From contig NZ_JBOBFT010000005.1 in the NCBI RefSeq assembly GCF_050587525.1, positions 225,000 through 288,999 on the forward strand: 64,000 bases of DNA. Direction: 5' to 3'. The translations under genes were made by a program, and so were the position numbers. This document shows positions 27,417 to 36,675 of this stretch, in pieces. The stretch's first letter is position 1, and the number at the start of each line of letters is the position of its first letter. Under the pieces are notes generated by a model that saw only the letters and a list, made by a program, of their open reading frames with translations, had not been told where the DNA came from and did not search any database. Origin of the DNA: Plantibacter sp050587525. GTDB lineage: Bacteria; Actinomycetota; Actinomycetes; Actinomycetales; Microbacteriaceae.

Positions 27417-28889
27417 TCAGCCCGCCGACTCAGCCGTCACCGCGAACGTCTGGACCCGCAGCGGGAGGGTCGGCCCCATCCTGACCTCGCAGCGCAAGCG
27501 TCCGCGACGCCCCTGCATGAACCACACGAGGTGGTCGGGAGAGTCGCAGAGCGGCGCACCGGTATCGGACGGTTCATCGGTGAAGCCGCCGATGGAGTCG
27601 ACGGCAGCTCCAATGAGGGCAGCACGTTCCGCGTAGGGTCGGTCGAGGGCGACGTTCATCGCGAAGATCGCATCGGCGATGTCGTCGTCCCAGTGCGTGA
27701 CGAGGCCGGTCGCGGTCATGGCGGCGACGAGGGTCTCCCGCCACGGCCGGACGTCGAGCGGTTCGGCGTCATCGGCGAGTACGAGCCGCAGCGCCGCGCC
27801 GGCGGGGACGGACACGGCGGCGTACCCCGCGTTCTCGAACGCCACGACGCCGATGCCGGAGCGCGGATTCCAGCGCATGTGCGCGCTGAATCCGGGATAG
27901 CCGCCCGAGTGCGACACGATCGGGCCGAACTCCGCGTCGTGTTCCACGAAGAGCCCGAACCCGTAGCCGAGCACCTCGGGCGATGGCACTCCCTCGACGG
28001 GCTTCCGCGGCGGCGCCACCCGATGGAGCTGCTGCATCTCCCGGCGGCTGGCTGCGGAGAGCGGTGACCCCGGACCGTCCGCCTCGCTCGTCCACGCGGC
28101 ATCCAACCAACGCACCCAGCCGATGAGGGTGCGCGCGGAGGCGAACAGCCCGCCGATCGAGGAGAACACGCCGGGCCCGGTGAACGGCAGCTCGACGAAC
28201 CCGTCGATCCCTGACCGGTAGCCGATCGCGGCGATGCCAGGGGCACCCGAGGCGCCACGGGCACCCGATGGACCCGCCGCGCCCTGCGCCGCCGGCAGCT
28301 CGAACACCGCACCGAGGCCGAGCGGCTGCAGGAGCAGTTCCGTGACGGCCTGGGTGAAGGGTTCGCCCGTGACCCGTTCGATGACCTGGCCGAGGAGTGC
28401 GTAGCCGAGATTCGAGTACTCGAAGGCCGTGCCCGGCACGGTCGCGCACCGGACGCCCGCGCGCAGCATCGCCGTGAACTCGTCGACCGTGATCGATTCC
28501 TGACGGTCCGCCCAGGGGTCGTCGGTGGGGAGGCCCGTCGACATCGTCATGGCCTGGCGGACGGTCGGCCGGACGACGGAACCCGCCGGCGTCTCCGGCT
28601 GGAACTCCGGCACGAACTCGTCGATCGGCGTGTCGAGATCGAGGCGGCCGGCGTCTCGGAGGATCAGCAACGTGGCTGCGATGAAGCTCTTCGTGCACGA
28701 CGCGATGCGGAACAGCGTGTCTGCGGTCGGGGCCGAGCCGCCGAGCGCCGCGACGCCGTATCCGCGTTCGAAGTCGATGCCGTCGCGATCGAAGAAGGCG
28801 ACGTACGACCCGGGACTCACGCCGTCCGCGATCCGTTCCGCGAACACCGCTTCGATGGCCGATTCGGTCTCCTGGTCCAACGCAGACAT
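27417..28889 (-). CDS. Serine hydrolase, class C beta-lactamase-like
   Basis: About 490 residues, without a signal peptide, so probably cytoplasmic. The start ATG at 28887-28889 follows GAGGAGG. The beta-lactamase-type domain covers roughly residues 5-350: S64-C-T-K67 (RIASCTKSF), YSN (FEYSNLGYALLGQVIERV) and HSGGYPG as the third motif. The C-terminal ~120 residues form an extra domain (beginning about VRPWRETLVAAMTATG) like the C-terminal extension seen in D-aminopeptidase/esterase relatives. The region up to the divergent MFS gene (277 bp) shows nothing definite. Confidence 0.87.
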   Translation of the reverse strand: MSALDQETESAIEAVFAERIADGVSPGSYVAFFDRDGIDFERGYGVAALGGSAPTADTLFRIASCTKSFIAATLLILRDAGRLDLDTPIDEFVPEFQPETPAGSVVRPTVRQAMTMSTGLPTDDPWADRQESITVDEFTAMLRAGVRCATVPGTAFEYSNLGYALLGQVIERVTGEPFTQAVTELLLQPLGLGAVFELPAAQGAAGPSGARGASGAPGIAAIGYRSGIDGFVELPFTGPGVFSSIGGLFASARTLIGWVRWLDAAWTSEADGPGSPLSAASRREMQQLHRVAPPRKPVEGVPSPEVLGYGFGLFVEHDAEFGPIVSHSGGYPGFSAHMRWNPRSGIGVVAFENAGYAAVSVPAGAALRLVLADDAEPLDVRPWRETLVAAMTATGLVTHWDDDIADAIFAMNVALDRPYAERAALIGAAVDSIGGFTDEPSDTGAPLCDSPDHLVWFMQGRRGRLRCEVRMGPTLPLRVQTFAVTAESAG

Positions 28890-29166
28890 CCGCGCCTCCT
28901 CGTTCGTCCGTGCGGGCGAACCCGCAGCAGAACCGCGCGGGAGCCCCTTCCGAGCGTAGTCGGCACACCGGTCCGGCCGACCACAGCCGGTCCCGGCAGG
29001 GCGCATTCTGGTCATCCGTCCGGCGCCCGTCAAGGGGTCCGTCGTCCGGGAGCGCGTGCTCCGCGCCGGGAGTACTCTCGAACCGCGATCCGGGAGGTGC
29101 CGGGAGCCGCACCGATGCGGCACATCCCGAACACTCGTGCTCCCGCCTCCGCGCGGAAGGAGCACC

Positions 29167-30639
29167 ATGTCGAGCACGCCGGCCACAGCGAAGCAGGGCG
29201 AACCGTATCGCAGCCTCGTTCCAGCCCGGATGGACCGTCTGCCGTGGACGAGATTCCACTGGCTCATCGTCGTCGGGTTGGGGTTCTCCTGGGTGCTCGA
29301 CGGCCTCGAGATCCAGATCGTCGCTTCGGCCGGGTTCCAGAAGTCGCTCGGGATGTCGGCGACGGAGGTCGGACTCCTCGGCACCGTCTACCTCCTCGGC
29401 CAGGTGACCGGTGCGCTGTACTTCGGACGCCTGTCCGACAAGCTCGGCCGGAAGAAGCTCTTCATCCTGACGCTCGCGATCTACCTCATCGCGAGCGGCA
29501 TCGCAGGACTCTCGCCAACGGTCTGGTTCCTGATGATCTTCCGCTTCTTCGCGGGCATGGGCATCGGCGGCGAGTACGCGGCCATCAACTCGGCGATCGA
29601 CGAGCTCATCCCCTCGAAGTACCGTGGCCGCGTCGACATCGCCATCAACGGCACGTACTGGGGCGGCGCCGCACTGGGCTCGGCGGCGAACCTCTTTCTC
29701 CTCAACACGGACTACTTCGCTGAGAACGTCGGGTGGCGGTTGGGCTTCTTCATCGGCCCCATCCTCGGCCTCATGATCATCTACCTCAGGCGGCACATCC
29801 CGGAGAGTCCGCGGTGGCTCATGACGCACGGCCGCGAGGCTGAAGCGGAACAGACCGTGGACGACATCGAAGCGCGGGTGAAGCGCGAGGGCGGCACGAT
29901 CGAACCGGTCTCCGACGACAAGGCGATCACGGTCCAGGCGACGGGCCGGGTTCCGTTCCGGACCATCGCGAGCGTGCTGTTCAAGCAGTACCCGAAACGA
30001 ACGCTCGTCGGCGCGACGATGATGATCACCCAGTCGTTCCTCTACAACGCGATCTTCTTCACCTACGCGCTCGTCCTGCAGAATTTCTACGGCACGTCGC
30101 CAAGCTCGACGCAGTACTACTTCTTCCCGTTCGCGATCGGCAATCTGCTCGGCCCACTGCTCCTCGGTCATTTCTTCGACGTCTGGGGCAGGCGGAAGAT
30201 GATCCTGCTGACCTATGGCGTCTCGGGGGCCGTGCTCGCGGTCTCGGCGGTCCTCTTCCAGGCCGGAACGCTCAACGCCGCGACGCAGACGATCTTCTGG
30301 TGCGTCTCGTTCTTCTTCGCATCGGCCGGCGCTTCGAGCGCGTATCTCACGGTCAGCGAGATCTTCCCCTTGGAGCTTCGCAGCCAGGCGATCTCGTACT
30401 TCTTCGCGCTCGGCCAGATCGCCGGCTCGGTGGCGCCGCTCCTGTACGGTTCGCTCATCGGTGACGGCAGCGACCGCGGCCCGCTCACGATCGGGTACTT
30501 CATCGGAGCGGGCGTGATGATCGTCGGCGGGGTCGTGACGTTCATCTTCGGGGTGGACGCCGAACGAAAATCGCTCGAGACGGTCACCTCACCGTTGTCA
30601 CTCGTCGCAGACGAGAACGATCAGCGCTCTTCGACGTAG
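29167..30639 (+). CDS. MFS transporter, sugar porter/shikimate type
   Basis: About 490 residues with AAGGAG 5 bp before ATG. Twelve membrane helices are predicted. The signature GRLSDKLGRKKLFIL lies between helices 2 and 3, and FRFFAGMGIGGEYAAINSAIDE follows, with SEIFPLELRSQAISYFFALGQ in the second half, all typical of metabolite:proton symporters of the sugar-porter superfamily. The helix 6-7 loop is charged (HGREAEAEQTVDDIEARVKREGG). The stop overlaps the convergent SIS-domain gene by 19 bp. The substrate is unknown. Confidence 0.88.
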   Translation: MSSTPATAKQGEPYRSLVPARMDRLPWTRFHWLIVVGLGFSWVLDGLEIQIVASAGFQKSLGMSATEVGLLGTVYLLGQVTGALYFGRLSDKLGRKKLFILTLAIYLIASGIAGLSPTVWFLMIFRFFAGMGIGGEYAAINSAIDELIPSKYRGRVDIAINGTYWGGAALGSAANLFLLNTDYFAENVGWRLGFFIGPILGLMIIYLRRHIPESPRWLMTHGREAEAEQTVDDIEARVKREGGTIEPVSDDKAITVQATGRVPFRTIASVLFKQYPKRTLVGATMMITQSFLYNAIFFTYALVLQNFYGTSPSSTQYYFFPFAIGNLLGPLLLGHFFDVWGRRKMILLTYGVSGAVLAVSAVLFQAGTLNAATQTIFWCVSFFFASAGASSAYLTVSEIFPLELRSQAISYFFALGQIAGSVAPLLYGSLIGDGSDRGPLTIGYFIGAGVMIVGGVVTFIFGVDAERKSLETVTSPLSLVADENDQRSST

Positions 30640-31274
30640 GCGTCGTCGTCGACGTAGACGCCGAGCGATGCCGCGAGGCGTTCGCGCTCGACGAGTCGCC
30701 GTGCGGCGCCCTTGGCGCTCGCGGTGATGAGCGTCGCGAGCAGGTGGATGACGACGGCGACGGTGGTCGGTGCGGTCTCGCCGGCACGGGTCGACGGCTT
30801 CACGATGATGCTCTCGGTCGCGTACGGTACGAGCGGCGCGTCGGGTGAATCGGTGATGACGACGAGGCGACCGCCGGCCTTCGCGAAGGGCACGGCGACG
30901 TCGACCGTGTACTTGCGGTACCTCGTCAGCGAGACGGCGATCATGACGTCGCTTGATCGAACGTCGCTCAGGACGTCGAGCGGACGGACGATCGTGCCGT
31001 CCACGAGCGTGACGTTCGCGATGGCGGCGCCGAGTTCGGCCGCGAGCAGCGAGGCGTAGGTGAAGGACGTGGACGCGCCGATGACGAACCGACGGCGGGC
31101 GGACACGATGAGCGCGGCAGCGCGTTCGAGGGACGGATCCTCGCGAGCCCAGGCGAGGGTCTCGGCGATGCGCCGCTCCTCGAGATCGAGCACCCGGTGT
31201 TTCAGGAGCGAGGCTGAGCGCCGCTGTTGTCCTGTCTCGGTGCGTTCATGGTCGGTGTTGAGGGTGTCGTTCAT
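30621..31274 (-). CDS. SIS-domain protein, RpiR-like but without the HTH
   Basis: About 217 residues. A sugar isomerase (SIS) domain spans about residues 40-190: ALIVSARRRFVIGASTSFTYASLLAAEL, SSDVMIAVSLTRYRKYTV and GGRLVVITDSPDAPLVPYATESIIV. These match the C-terminal half of MurR/RpiR regulators, but the N-terminal ~45 residues (helical, charged) are too short for the usual helix-turn-helix. It may bind a sugar phosphate and modulate another regulator, or be a truncated regulator. It is convergent with the MFS gene, which suggests a link to sugar uptake. Confidence 0.78.
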   Translation of the reverse strand: MNDTLNTDHERTETGQQRRSASLLKHRVLDLEERRIAETLAWAREDPSLERAAALIVSARRRFVIGASTSFTYASLLAAELGAAIANVTLVDGTIVRPLDVLSDVRSSDVMIAVSLTRYRKYTVDVAVPFAKAGGRLVVITDSPDAPLVPYATESIIVKPSTRAGETAPTTVAVVIHLLATLITASAKGAARRLVERERLAASLGVYVDDDAYVEER

Positions 31275-31579
31275 GGCCGTCTCCTCGGGCGGGGTCAACC
31301 GTCGTGCGCGGAACGCAGACGAGGCGGTACCGGTTCGGTGGGGGTCGAGCGGTGTCCACGACTCGGGATCGTGGTGCCTGTGCTCTGATCGTAGCGACGC
31401 CGGGGGTCGAGGACGAGTCCTTCACCGCTCAAGAAGCCGCCGAACACGCAGTTCTCGGCTCGTTCTCAGGATGAATCGAGGCCGGGATCAGGCGATTGTC
31501 GGAAGCATTGCCGCGAACTGGGAATCCGAATTCCCAGTGAGGCGTCGAGCCGACGTTCGTACCGCGCGAACGGTCGACG
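31275..31579. other. 305-bp gap without a clear gene
   Basis: The stretch between the SIS gene and a small minus-strand frame has no convincing coding frame. It holds the promoter side of the SIS gene and a hairpin at 31517-31538. Confidence 0.5.
31517..31538. terminator. Small terminator-like hairpin
   Basis: ACTGGGAAT / ATTCCCAGT, 9 bp perfect, with loop CCGA, just downstream of the minus-strand frame ending at 31580. It may terminate that gene or be an operator. Confidence 0.5.
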
Positions 31580-31780
31580 TCAGCGGGAGGTCGTGCGCCC
31601 CCGGCGGTCGCCCTGACCAGGCTCGTTCCGAGGCACGCGTCCGCCGCTCGTGGGGGCCGTGGTCTGCCAGAAGGCTTCCGTGCTCGCGACCCAACGTTCC
31701 TGCATCTGCCGTTCGCGGTCGTCTCGGATGTCCTGTGCGAGCGATGCGGTGGTGGGCGGAAGCAGACTGTGGGATGACAT
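31580..31780 (-). CDS. Possible small hypothetical protein (66 aa)
   Basis: The frame MSSHSLLPPTTASLAQDIRD... is 66 residues, hydrophilic and helical, with an unstructured basic C-terminus (PGQGDRRGRTTSR). GC-rich third codon positions and a hairpin after the stop make it plausible. No family is recognised, and the region is otherwise empty. Start and reality are uncertain. Confidence 0.4.
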   Translation of the reverse strand: MSSHSLLPPTTASLAQDIRDDRERQMQERWVASTEAFWQTTAPTSGGRVPRNEPGQGDRRGRTTSR

Positions 31781-31828
31781 GTCCGAACGATACGCGCGCC
31801 GCATGTATGCGCTCCCAGGGAGGGGTGC

Positions 31829-32494
31829 TCACGCGTCGATGAGCGGTGCTTGGGCCTGTTCGTCGGCGGTCCCGACGGCACGCGTGGCCGCAGCGGCATC
31901 GCGTCGTCTGGCCACGCGCTGCACGATCGCGTCGATCACGAAGCCGATGCCGAGCGCGAGGACGATGGCGAGGCCTGCGCCGAGGAGCGGGTTGTCGCGC
32001 ATCCACGCCCCGGCGAGCACACCGATGACGACCGAGTAGACGGCCCACGTGCTCGCGGCCAGTGCGGCGAGCGGCAGGAAGCGGCGGATCGGGAATCGCG
32101 TCGCCCCGGCCGTCATGTTGACGGCGACGCGGCCGACGGGGATGTATCGGGCCGTGAGCAGAAGAGTGGCGGCGCGTCGATCGAGCCCGCGGGCGGCCCA
32201 GGCGATGGCAGAGGCGACCTTGGGCCGCCGCATCCAGCGGAACCGGTCCACGCCGATGCTCCGGCCGATCAGATACGCGATCGTGTCGCCCAAGACGGCG
32301 CCTGACGCCGTCGCGAGGAGCAGGAGTACGAGGTTCGGTGTGCCCGCCGAGATCGCGAGCGCCGCGAGGGCGACGACGACCGACTCGCTCGGAACGGGCG
32401 GGAAGAAGCCGTCGATCACGACCACGGCGAAGACGATGAGGTACACCCAGGGCGATGCCGCGAGGGACATGACGAAGTCGCTGAGGAATTCCAT
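31829..32494 (-). CDS. DedA/SNARE-associated family membrane protein
   Basis: About 221 residues. The DedA core is clear: IDGFFPPVPSESVVVALAAL after the first helix, GDTIAYLIGRSIG, and TARYIPVGRVAVNMTAGATR, which carries the conserved arginines of the re-entrant region. Two more helices and a cytoplasmic tail follow. DedA proteins flip or export membrane lipids and support membrane potential. ATG at 32492-32494 is taken as start; an upstream in-frame ATG at 32537-32539 would add 15 residues. Confidence 0.9.
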   Translation of the reverse strand: MEFLSDFVMSLAASPWVYLIVFAVVVIDGFFPPVPSESVVVALAALAISAGTPNLVLLLLATASGAVLGDTIAYLIGRSIGVDRFRWMRRPKVASAIAWAARGLDRRAATLLLTARYIPVGRVAVNMTAGATRFPIRRFLPLAALAASTWAVYSVVIGVLAGAWMRDNPLLGAGLAIVLALGIGFVIDAIVQRVARRRDAAAATRAVGTADEQAQAPLIDA

Positions 32495-32647
32495 CGGGGT
32501 GGCTCCAGTGTTCGGATCCGGGTGGATGCGGGTGGTCATCGCTGCGACGCGGCGATGGTTCCACGCTACGAAGATCCGAACCGACAGGCGTCGGCCCCCG
32601 GTCGCATCTTCCTCTCCCCCTCAGGTGCTACACCGTGGCGGCCGGTG

Positions 32648-33709
32648 CTACACCGGGATACTGGTCGCCTCTCGCCTGGCCGCCGCGGTCGCCGCACCGC
32701 GATTGCGGAAGTGACCGAGCAGCGAGAGCAGGAGCCCGACGACGGCCCAGACGATCAGGACGGTCCACTGCGAGGACGTGTCGGCACGCGAGAAGTACGA
32801 CAGGTCGCGGAGTAGCGTGGCGGCGGCTCCCGGCGGGAAGCCCTGTCCGATGGTGCCCCAAGGCGTCGCGAGGAACTCGATCGGGAGCGCCGCTGCAGAG
32901 ATCGGGTTCGCCACCAGGAGGAACAGCACGGGCCCCACCGCGACGCCGGCTCGACCCACGAGCGCGACGGTTCCCACGATGACGCCGCCGATCGCCAGCA
33001 GGGTCAGCGACACGGCGGACGCGTTCAGCAGGTAGTCGCCCTGCAGTCCGCCGAACCAGCCCTGCAGCACGCCCGCGATCGCGAGTCCGCCGACCACCGC
33101 ATAGACGAGCAGTGCGGCGACGCGACGCCAGACGCCGACGACGAGCATCGTGATGGCGATTCCGCCGATCATCCCGCCGAGGACGAGCGGGAAGGACGAC
33201 GCCGCGAGGATGCTGCCGCGTGGGTCGCTGTCCGCCAACGGCACGATGTCCGTCGTTTTCACCACGACGGGCGACGGCGGATGGATGCCCTCCGCGGCGA
33301 GCGCCGCATCGACCTGCCCCTGCAATGCCGGCTGGAGCGAGCCGAGCAGCTGTGCCACGGTCGGGTTCGCGGCGGTGGCCGTGAGGACCTCCGGCGCGGA
33401 ACCGAGGATGATCGCGCCGTAGGCCTCCCGTGTCTCGATGGCGTCGACCGCGTCGTCCCGGTCGTCGGCCGCGATGAAGGAGAAGGTGTGGGGCGAGCGC
33501 TCGTCCAGTGCCGATTCGAGCTGGTCCACCTGCGCGCTCTCCCCCACGACGGCAACGGGGAGGTCCTTGACGGTCGCGGTCACGGACGGCCAGAGGAAGG
33601 CGAGCATGATCACGCCGACGACGAGTACAAGCCCGAAGCCGATCGCGAACACGCGCGGCCAGTGGGTGTGCGGAGCGGCGGTGGTACCGGGCGGGACGGG
33701 AGACGACAT
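32648..33709 (-). CDS. ABC-2/YhgE-like membrane protein
   Basis: 353 residues. An N-terminal membrane helix (VFAIGFGLVLVVGVIMLAFLW) is followed by an extracytoplasmic domain of about 150 residues (DLPVAVVGESAQVDQLESAL, then AIETREAYGAIILG) and about five C-terminal helices. This is the layout of the YhgE/Pip and DUF3533-like branch of ABC-2 type proteins, which lack their own ATPase. It is divergent from a TetR gene, with AACGAA-type palindromes between them, so it is probably a drug- or stress-inducible membrane protein. Confidence 0.8.
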   Translation of the reverse strand: MSSPVPPGTTAAPHTHWPRVFAIGFGLVLVVGVIMLAFLWPSVTATVKDLPVAVVGESAQVDQLESALDERSPHTFSFIAADDRDDAVDAIETREAYGAIILGSAPEVLTATAANPTVAQLLGSLQPALQGQVDAALAAEGIHPPSPVVVKTTDIVPLADSDPRGSILAASSFPLVLGGMIGGIAITMLVVGVWRRVAALLVYAVVGGLAIAGVLQGWFGGLQGDYLLNASAVSLTLLAIGGVIVGTVALVGRAGVAVGPVLFLLVANPISAAALPIEFLATPWGTIGQGFPPGAAATLLRDLSYFSRADTSSQWTVLIVWAVVGLLLSLLGHFRNRGAATAAARREATSIPV

Positions 33710-33726
33710 CGGGATCCTTTACTAAA

Positions 33727-33824
33727 AACGAATGTTCGTTCTTTATTGTGCGCGTCGAGCCCACCCGTGTCAACTTCCCCGAGCCACCGAAGACGATCGG
33801 CTCGGATTGCGGAAAACGATCGTT
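33727..33824. promoter_or_regulatory. Two palindromes between the ABC-2-like and TetR genes
   Basis: AACGAATGTTCGTT at 33727-33740 (6+6 inverted repeat) and AACGATCGTT at 33815-33824 (perfect 10-bp palindrome) share the AACGA/TCGTT half-site. One lies next to each start codon, consistent with dual repression by the TetR protein encoded at 33842. Confidence 0.6.
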
Positions 33825-33841
33825 CGCTTTTATGGTGGGGC

Positions 33842-34435
33842 ATGCCCAAAGTCTCCGAGGAGTACCGCGCCGCCAAGCGCATCGAGATCGAGGACGCCGC
33901 TCTCCGCGCCTTCCTGCGCAAAGGCTTTCAGGCGGCATCGATGGCGGACATCATCGCAGAGGCCGGTGTTTCAGCCGGCGCCATCTACGGCACCTTCGCG
34001 AGCAAGGCGGACATCGTGCAGAGCGTCGCGACCCGCATCGTCAGCGCTCTCATCCTCGACATGGAGAACCTCGCAGAAGCGGAACCGATGGTGAAGCCGG
34101 GCGACATGCTCGCGAGCCTGATGCACGGCATGCTCGCCGTCGTCGAGAAGCCCGCCATCCTCGTCCAACTCTGGGGCGAAGCCATGACGGACGAACCGCT
34201 CGGGGAGCTTGCGACCGCCATCATCATCCGACTCCGCGCGATGTACACCGCGTACATCGCCACGTGGCATCGGCGGACCCATGGCCTCTCGCAGGCGGAG
34301 GCCGATGCGCTTGCCACGGAACAGACGCCGCTCTTCGTGGCGGCGAGCCAGGGGTTCATCCTGCAGCGAGCGCTCTTCGCCGACTTCGACGCCGAGCTCT
34401 ACCTCGCACGGGTCGCGAAGCACCTGCCGAGCTGA
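33842..34435 (+). CDS. TetR/AcrR family regulator
   Basis: About 197 residues. HTH at about residues 10-60 (RIEIEDAALRAFLRKGFQAASM, then AEAGVSAGAIYGTFASKADI). The ligand domain is helical. It is divergent from the ABC-2-like membrane protein, and the palindromes at 33727 and 33815 are its probable operators. It is convergent with the next TetR gene, with a 29-bp gap. Confidence 0.88.
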   Translation: MPKVSEEYRAAKRIEIEDAALRAFLRKGFQAASMADIIAEAGVSAGAIYGTFASKADIVQSVATRIVSALILDMENLAEAEPMVKPGDMLASLMHGMLAVVEKPAILVQLWGEAMTDEPLGELATAIIIRLRAMYTAYIATWHRRTHGLSQAEADALATEQTPLFVAASQGFILQRALFADFDAELYLARVAKHLPS

Positions 34436-34464
34436 GGGATCCGAACACCCGCGCGGGAAACCGC

Positions 34465-35106
34465 CTACGCCTGGTGGTGGCGCTTCCACACCGGGGTCGC
34501 GATGCCGTTCAGCACGCTCAGCACGGTTCGTTCGGCGACGCCGCGATCGATCGGCTGATGCCCGAAGAACGCGCGATAGTACAGCGGGGCGGCGAGGAGG
34601 TCGAGGGTGAGCTCCATGTCGATGCCCTGGTGGATCTCACCGCGTTCGATCGCGTTCTCGAGCACTGTCCTGGTCGTGCTGCGACGCGCTTCGAAGTAGT
34701 CGCGGAGGAACAGTTCGCGGAGCTCCGGGTCACCGGCGAGGTCAGAGATGAGCCCGGGGAGCGCGCCGGTCACCGATGAGCCGGCGAAGGTGTCGGCGAG
34801 GTTCGAGATGCCGGCCACGAGGTCGCAGTGGACACAGCCGGTGTCGGGCGTCGGCGTGGTGCCGAGAACGGAGATGAGCGTGTGGACCACAACGCCGGGC
34901 AAGCTCTTCCAGCGACGACGGAGCGCGGGTTTGCTCGTGCCCGCCGCAGCGGCGACGCCCTCCATCGTCAGCGCGCTGTACGGCATCCGATCGAGGAGTT
35001 CGAGCACCGCCTCCGTCGCCCTGGCGTCGATCGCCGTGTCGCGAGGCCTTCCCTGCGCCGGGGTCCGGAGCGCCGGCGGCGCGACGTCGAGGTCCAGTTG
35101 CGTCAT
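34465..35106 (-). CDS. TetR family regulator of the adjacent MFS pump
   Basis: About 213 residues. The N-terminal region PRDTAIDARATEAVLELLDR and EGVAAAAGTSKPALRRRW is the HTH; the C-terminal domain contains LISDLAGDPELRELFLRDYF and RGEIHQGIDMELTLDLLAAPLYYR, which is the TetR_C_16-like region. It is divergent from an MFS drug-exporter gene, with a perfect palindrome in the 60-bp gap. A Cys pair (CVHC) lies near residue 90. Ligand unknown. Confidence 0.87.
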   Translation of the reverse strand: MTQLDLDVAPPALRTPAQGRPRDTAIDARATEAVLELLDRMPYSALTMEGVAAAAGTSKPALRRRWKSLPGVVVHTLISVLGTTPTPDTGCVHCDLVAGISNLADTFAGSSVTGALPGLISDLAGDPELRELFLRDYFEARRSTTRTVLENAIERGEIHQGIDMELTLDLLAAPLYYRAFFGHQPIDRGVAERTVLSVLNGIATPVWKRHHQA

Positions 35107-35133
35107 AGACCAAGCGTAGCGTAGATTCATTTC

Positions 35134-35148
35134 GTTCCGATGCGGAAC
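35134..35148. promoter_or_regulatory. Candidate TetR operator GTTCCG-ATG-CGGAAC
   Basis: A perfect 6+6 palindrome lies between the divergent TetR and MFS start codons. The ATG in its centre (35140) is in frame with the MFS gene but is more likely part of the operator than a start. This supports the MFS start at 35167. Confidence 0.65.
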
Positions 35149-35166
35149 ATTAAACGAGGAGGATCG

Positions 35167-36675
35167 ATGGGCCACGAGCCGAACGATGCGACGACGGAAG
35201 CGACGAACATGACGACAGGAACACAGAACACGACGACGGAAACAACCGCCACGGCGACAGCGCACGGCGTCTTCTCCCCCGGCCTCCGCGGCTTCACGAT
35301 CGGCATCCTCCTCAGCGTCGGAGCCGTCGCGTTCGAGTCCCTCGGCGTGGCGACAATCCTGCCCGTCGTGGCGACGGATCTCGACGGGCTGAGCGGCTAC
35401 GGCTGGGGACTCTCCGCGCTCATGCTCGCGAACATCGTCGGGACCGTCATCGCGGGGACGGACATCGACCGACGGGGACCAGGCCGCACCGTCCTCGTCG
35501 GCAGCGTCGTCTTCGCCGTCGGCTGCCTCATCGCTGGGCTCGCGCCGGACTGGGGTGTGTTCATCGCCGCGCGGGCGGTGCAGGGGCTCGGCGTGGGGGC
35601 GATCATGGCCGCCGCCTACAGCCTTGTGGGCATCGCCTATCCGCCGAAGCTCCAGGCCGTGATGTTCGCTTTCCTCTCGTCGGCTTGGACGATCCCCTCG
35701 CTCGTCGGGCCGGTCCTCGCCGGGATCATCACGTCGATGGCCGATTGGCGCGTCGTCTTCTGGGCGATCGCGCCCCTCCCCCTGGTGCTGCTCCCCCTCG
35801 TCCTCCCCGGCGCCCGGCGAGCGTCGAGACGATCCGTCGAGCCCGTCGCCGGGCGTCGCGGCGTCCCGGCTCCGGTCTGGTTCTCGATCGTCCTCGCCGC
35901 AGCGACGTGTGCAGTGCTCTTCGGTCTCGAACTCGACGCGCTCCCGCTCCTCGCCGTCGTCGTCGTGATCGGCCTCGCCGCCGCACTCGTGAGCCTCGGC
36001 CGCATCGTACCGACGGGAACCCTGCGGGCCGTCCCGGGCGCACCGGCCGGGATCGTCCTCCGCTTCCTCCTCTGCGCCGTCTACTTCGGCTCCGAGGCGT
36101 TCCTGCCGCTCGGACTCACGAGCATCCACGGACTCGACGTCACCCTCGCAGGGCTCGGCCTCGCCGCCGGCGCGCTCGCCTGGACGGCCGGCTCGTTCCT
36201 CCAAGCACGTGTCGATGCCGCGAGGCCAGGACTGCGCGTACGCTCCACGATGATCGGCTTCCTCGTCCTCCTGCTGGGAGAGCTCGTGATGGGCGCGGCC
36301 GTCGCGGTCCCGAGCATCTGGGCGGGCTGGGCGGTCATCGCCTGGACCGTCGCAGGAGTCGGCATGGGTGTCGCATTCAACGCCGCGACCTCCGCGACGA
36401 TGGCCGCGACCGCCCTCGAGCACGCGGGTCGGGTGAGCGCAAGCCTGCAACTCGCCCAGACCCTTGCGACCGCCGTCATCGCGGGGGTCGGCGGTGCGAT
36501 CATCGCTCGCATCGGCGCCACGACACCCGCGTTCCTCGGAGTCTTCGGCCTCACTGCGCTCCTGGGTGCGTTCGGGGCGATCCTGGCCCGCCGGCTCAGT
36601 GAGACGCCGCGAGCGCTCGCATCCACACCGCGTTCACCAGAGGCGGAGGGAAGCAGGTCCGACGACCGCCCGTGA
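35167..36675 (+). CDS. MFS drug-efflux transporter (DHA2-like)
   Basis: About 502 residues starting after GAGGAGG. A hydrophilic N-terminus of about 40 residues rich in Thr precedes roughly 14 membrane segments. Motifs TDIDRRGPGRTVLV (loop 2-3) and ARAVQGLGVGAIMAAAYSLVG (helix 5, drug-antiporter type) are seen. It probably exports a toxic compound, derepressed through the divergent TetR protein and the palindrome at 35134. Its 3' end overlaps the convergent TetR gene by 42 bp. Confidence 0.87.
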   Translation: MGHEPNDATTEATNMTTGTQNTTTETTATATAHGVFSPGLRGFTIGILLSVGAVAFESLGVATILPVVATDLDGLSGYGWGLSALMLANIVGTVIAGTDIDRRGPGRTVLVGSVVFAVGCLIAGLAPDWGVFIAARAVQGLGVGAIMAAAYSLVGIAYPPKLQAVMFAFLSSAWTIPSLVGPVLAGIITSMADWRVVFWAIAPLPLVLLPLVLPGARRASRRSVEPVAGRRGVPAPVWFSIVLAAATCAVLFGLELDALPLLAVVVVIGLAAALVSLGRIVPTGTLRAVPGAPAGIVLRFLLCAVYFGSEAFLPLGLTSIHGLDVTLAGLGLAAGALAWTAGSFLQARVDAARPGLRVRSTMIGFLVLLLGELVMGAAVAVPSIWAGWAVIAWTVAGVGMGVAFNAATSATMAATALEHAGRVSASLQLAQTLATAVIAGVGGAIIARIGATTPAFLGVFGLTALLGAFGAILARRLSETPRALASTPRSPEAEGSRSDDRP

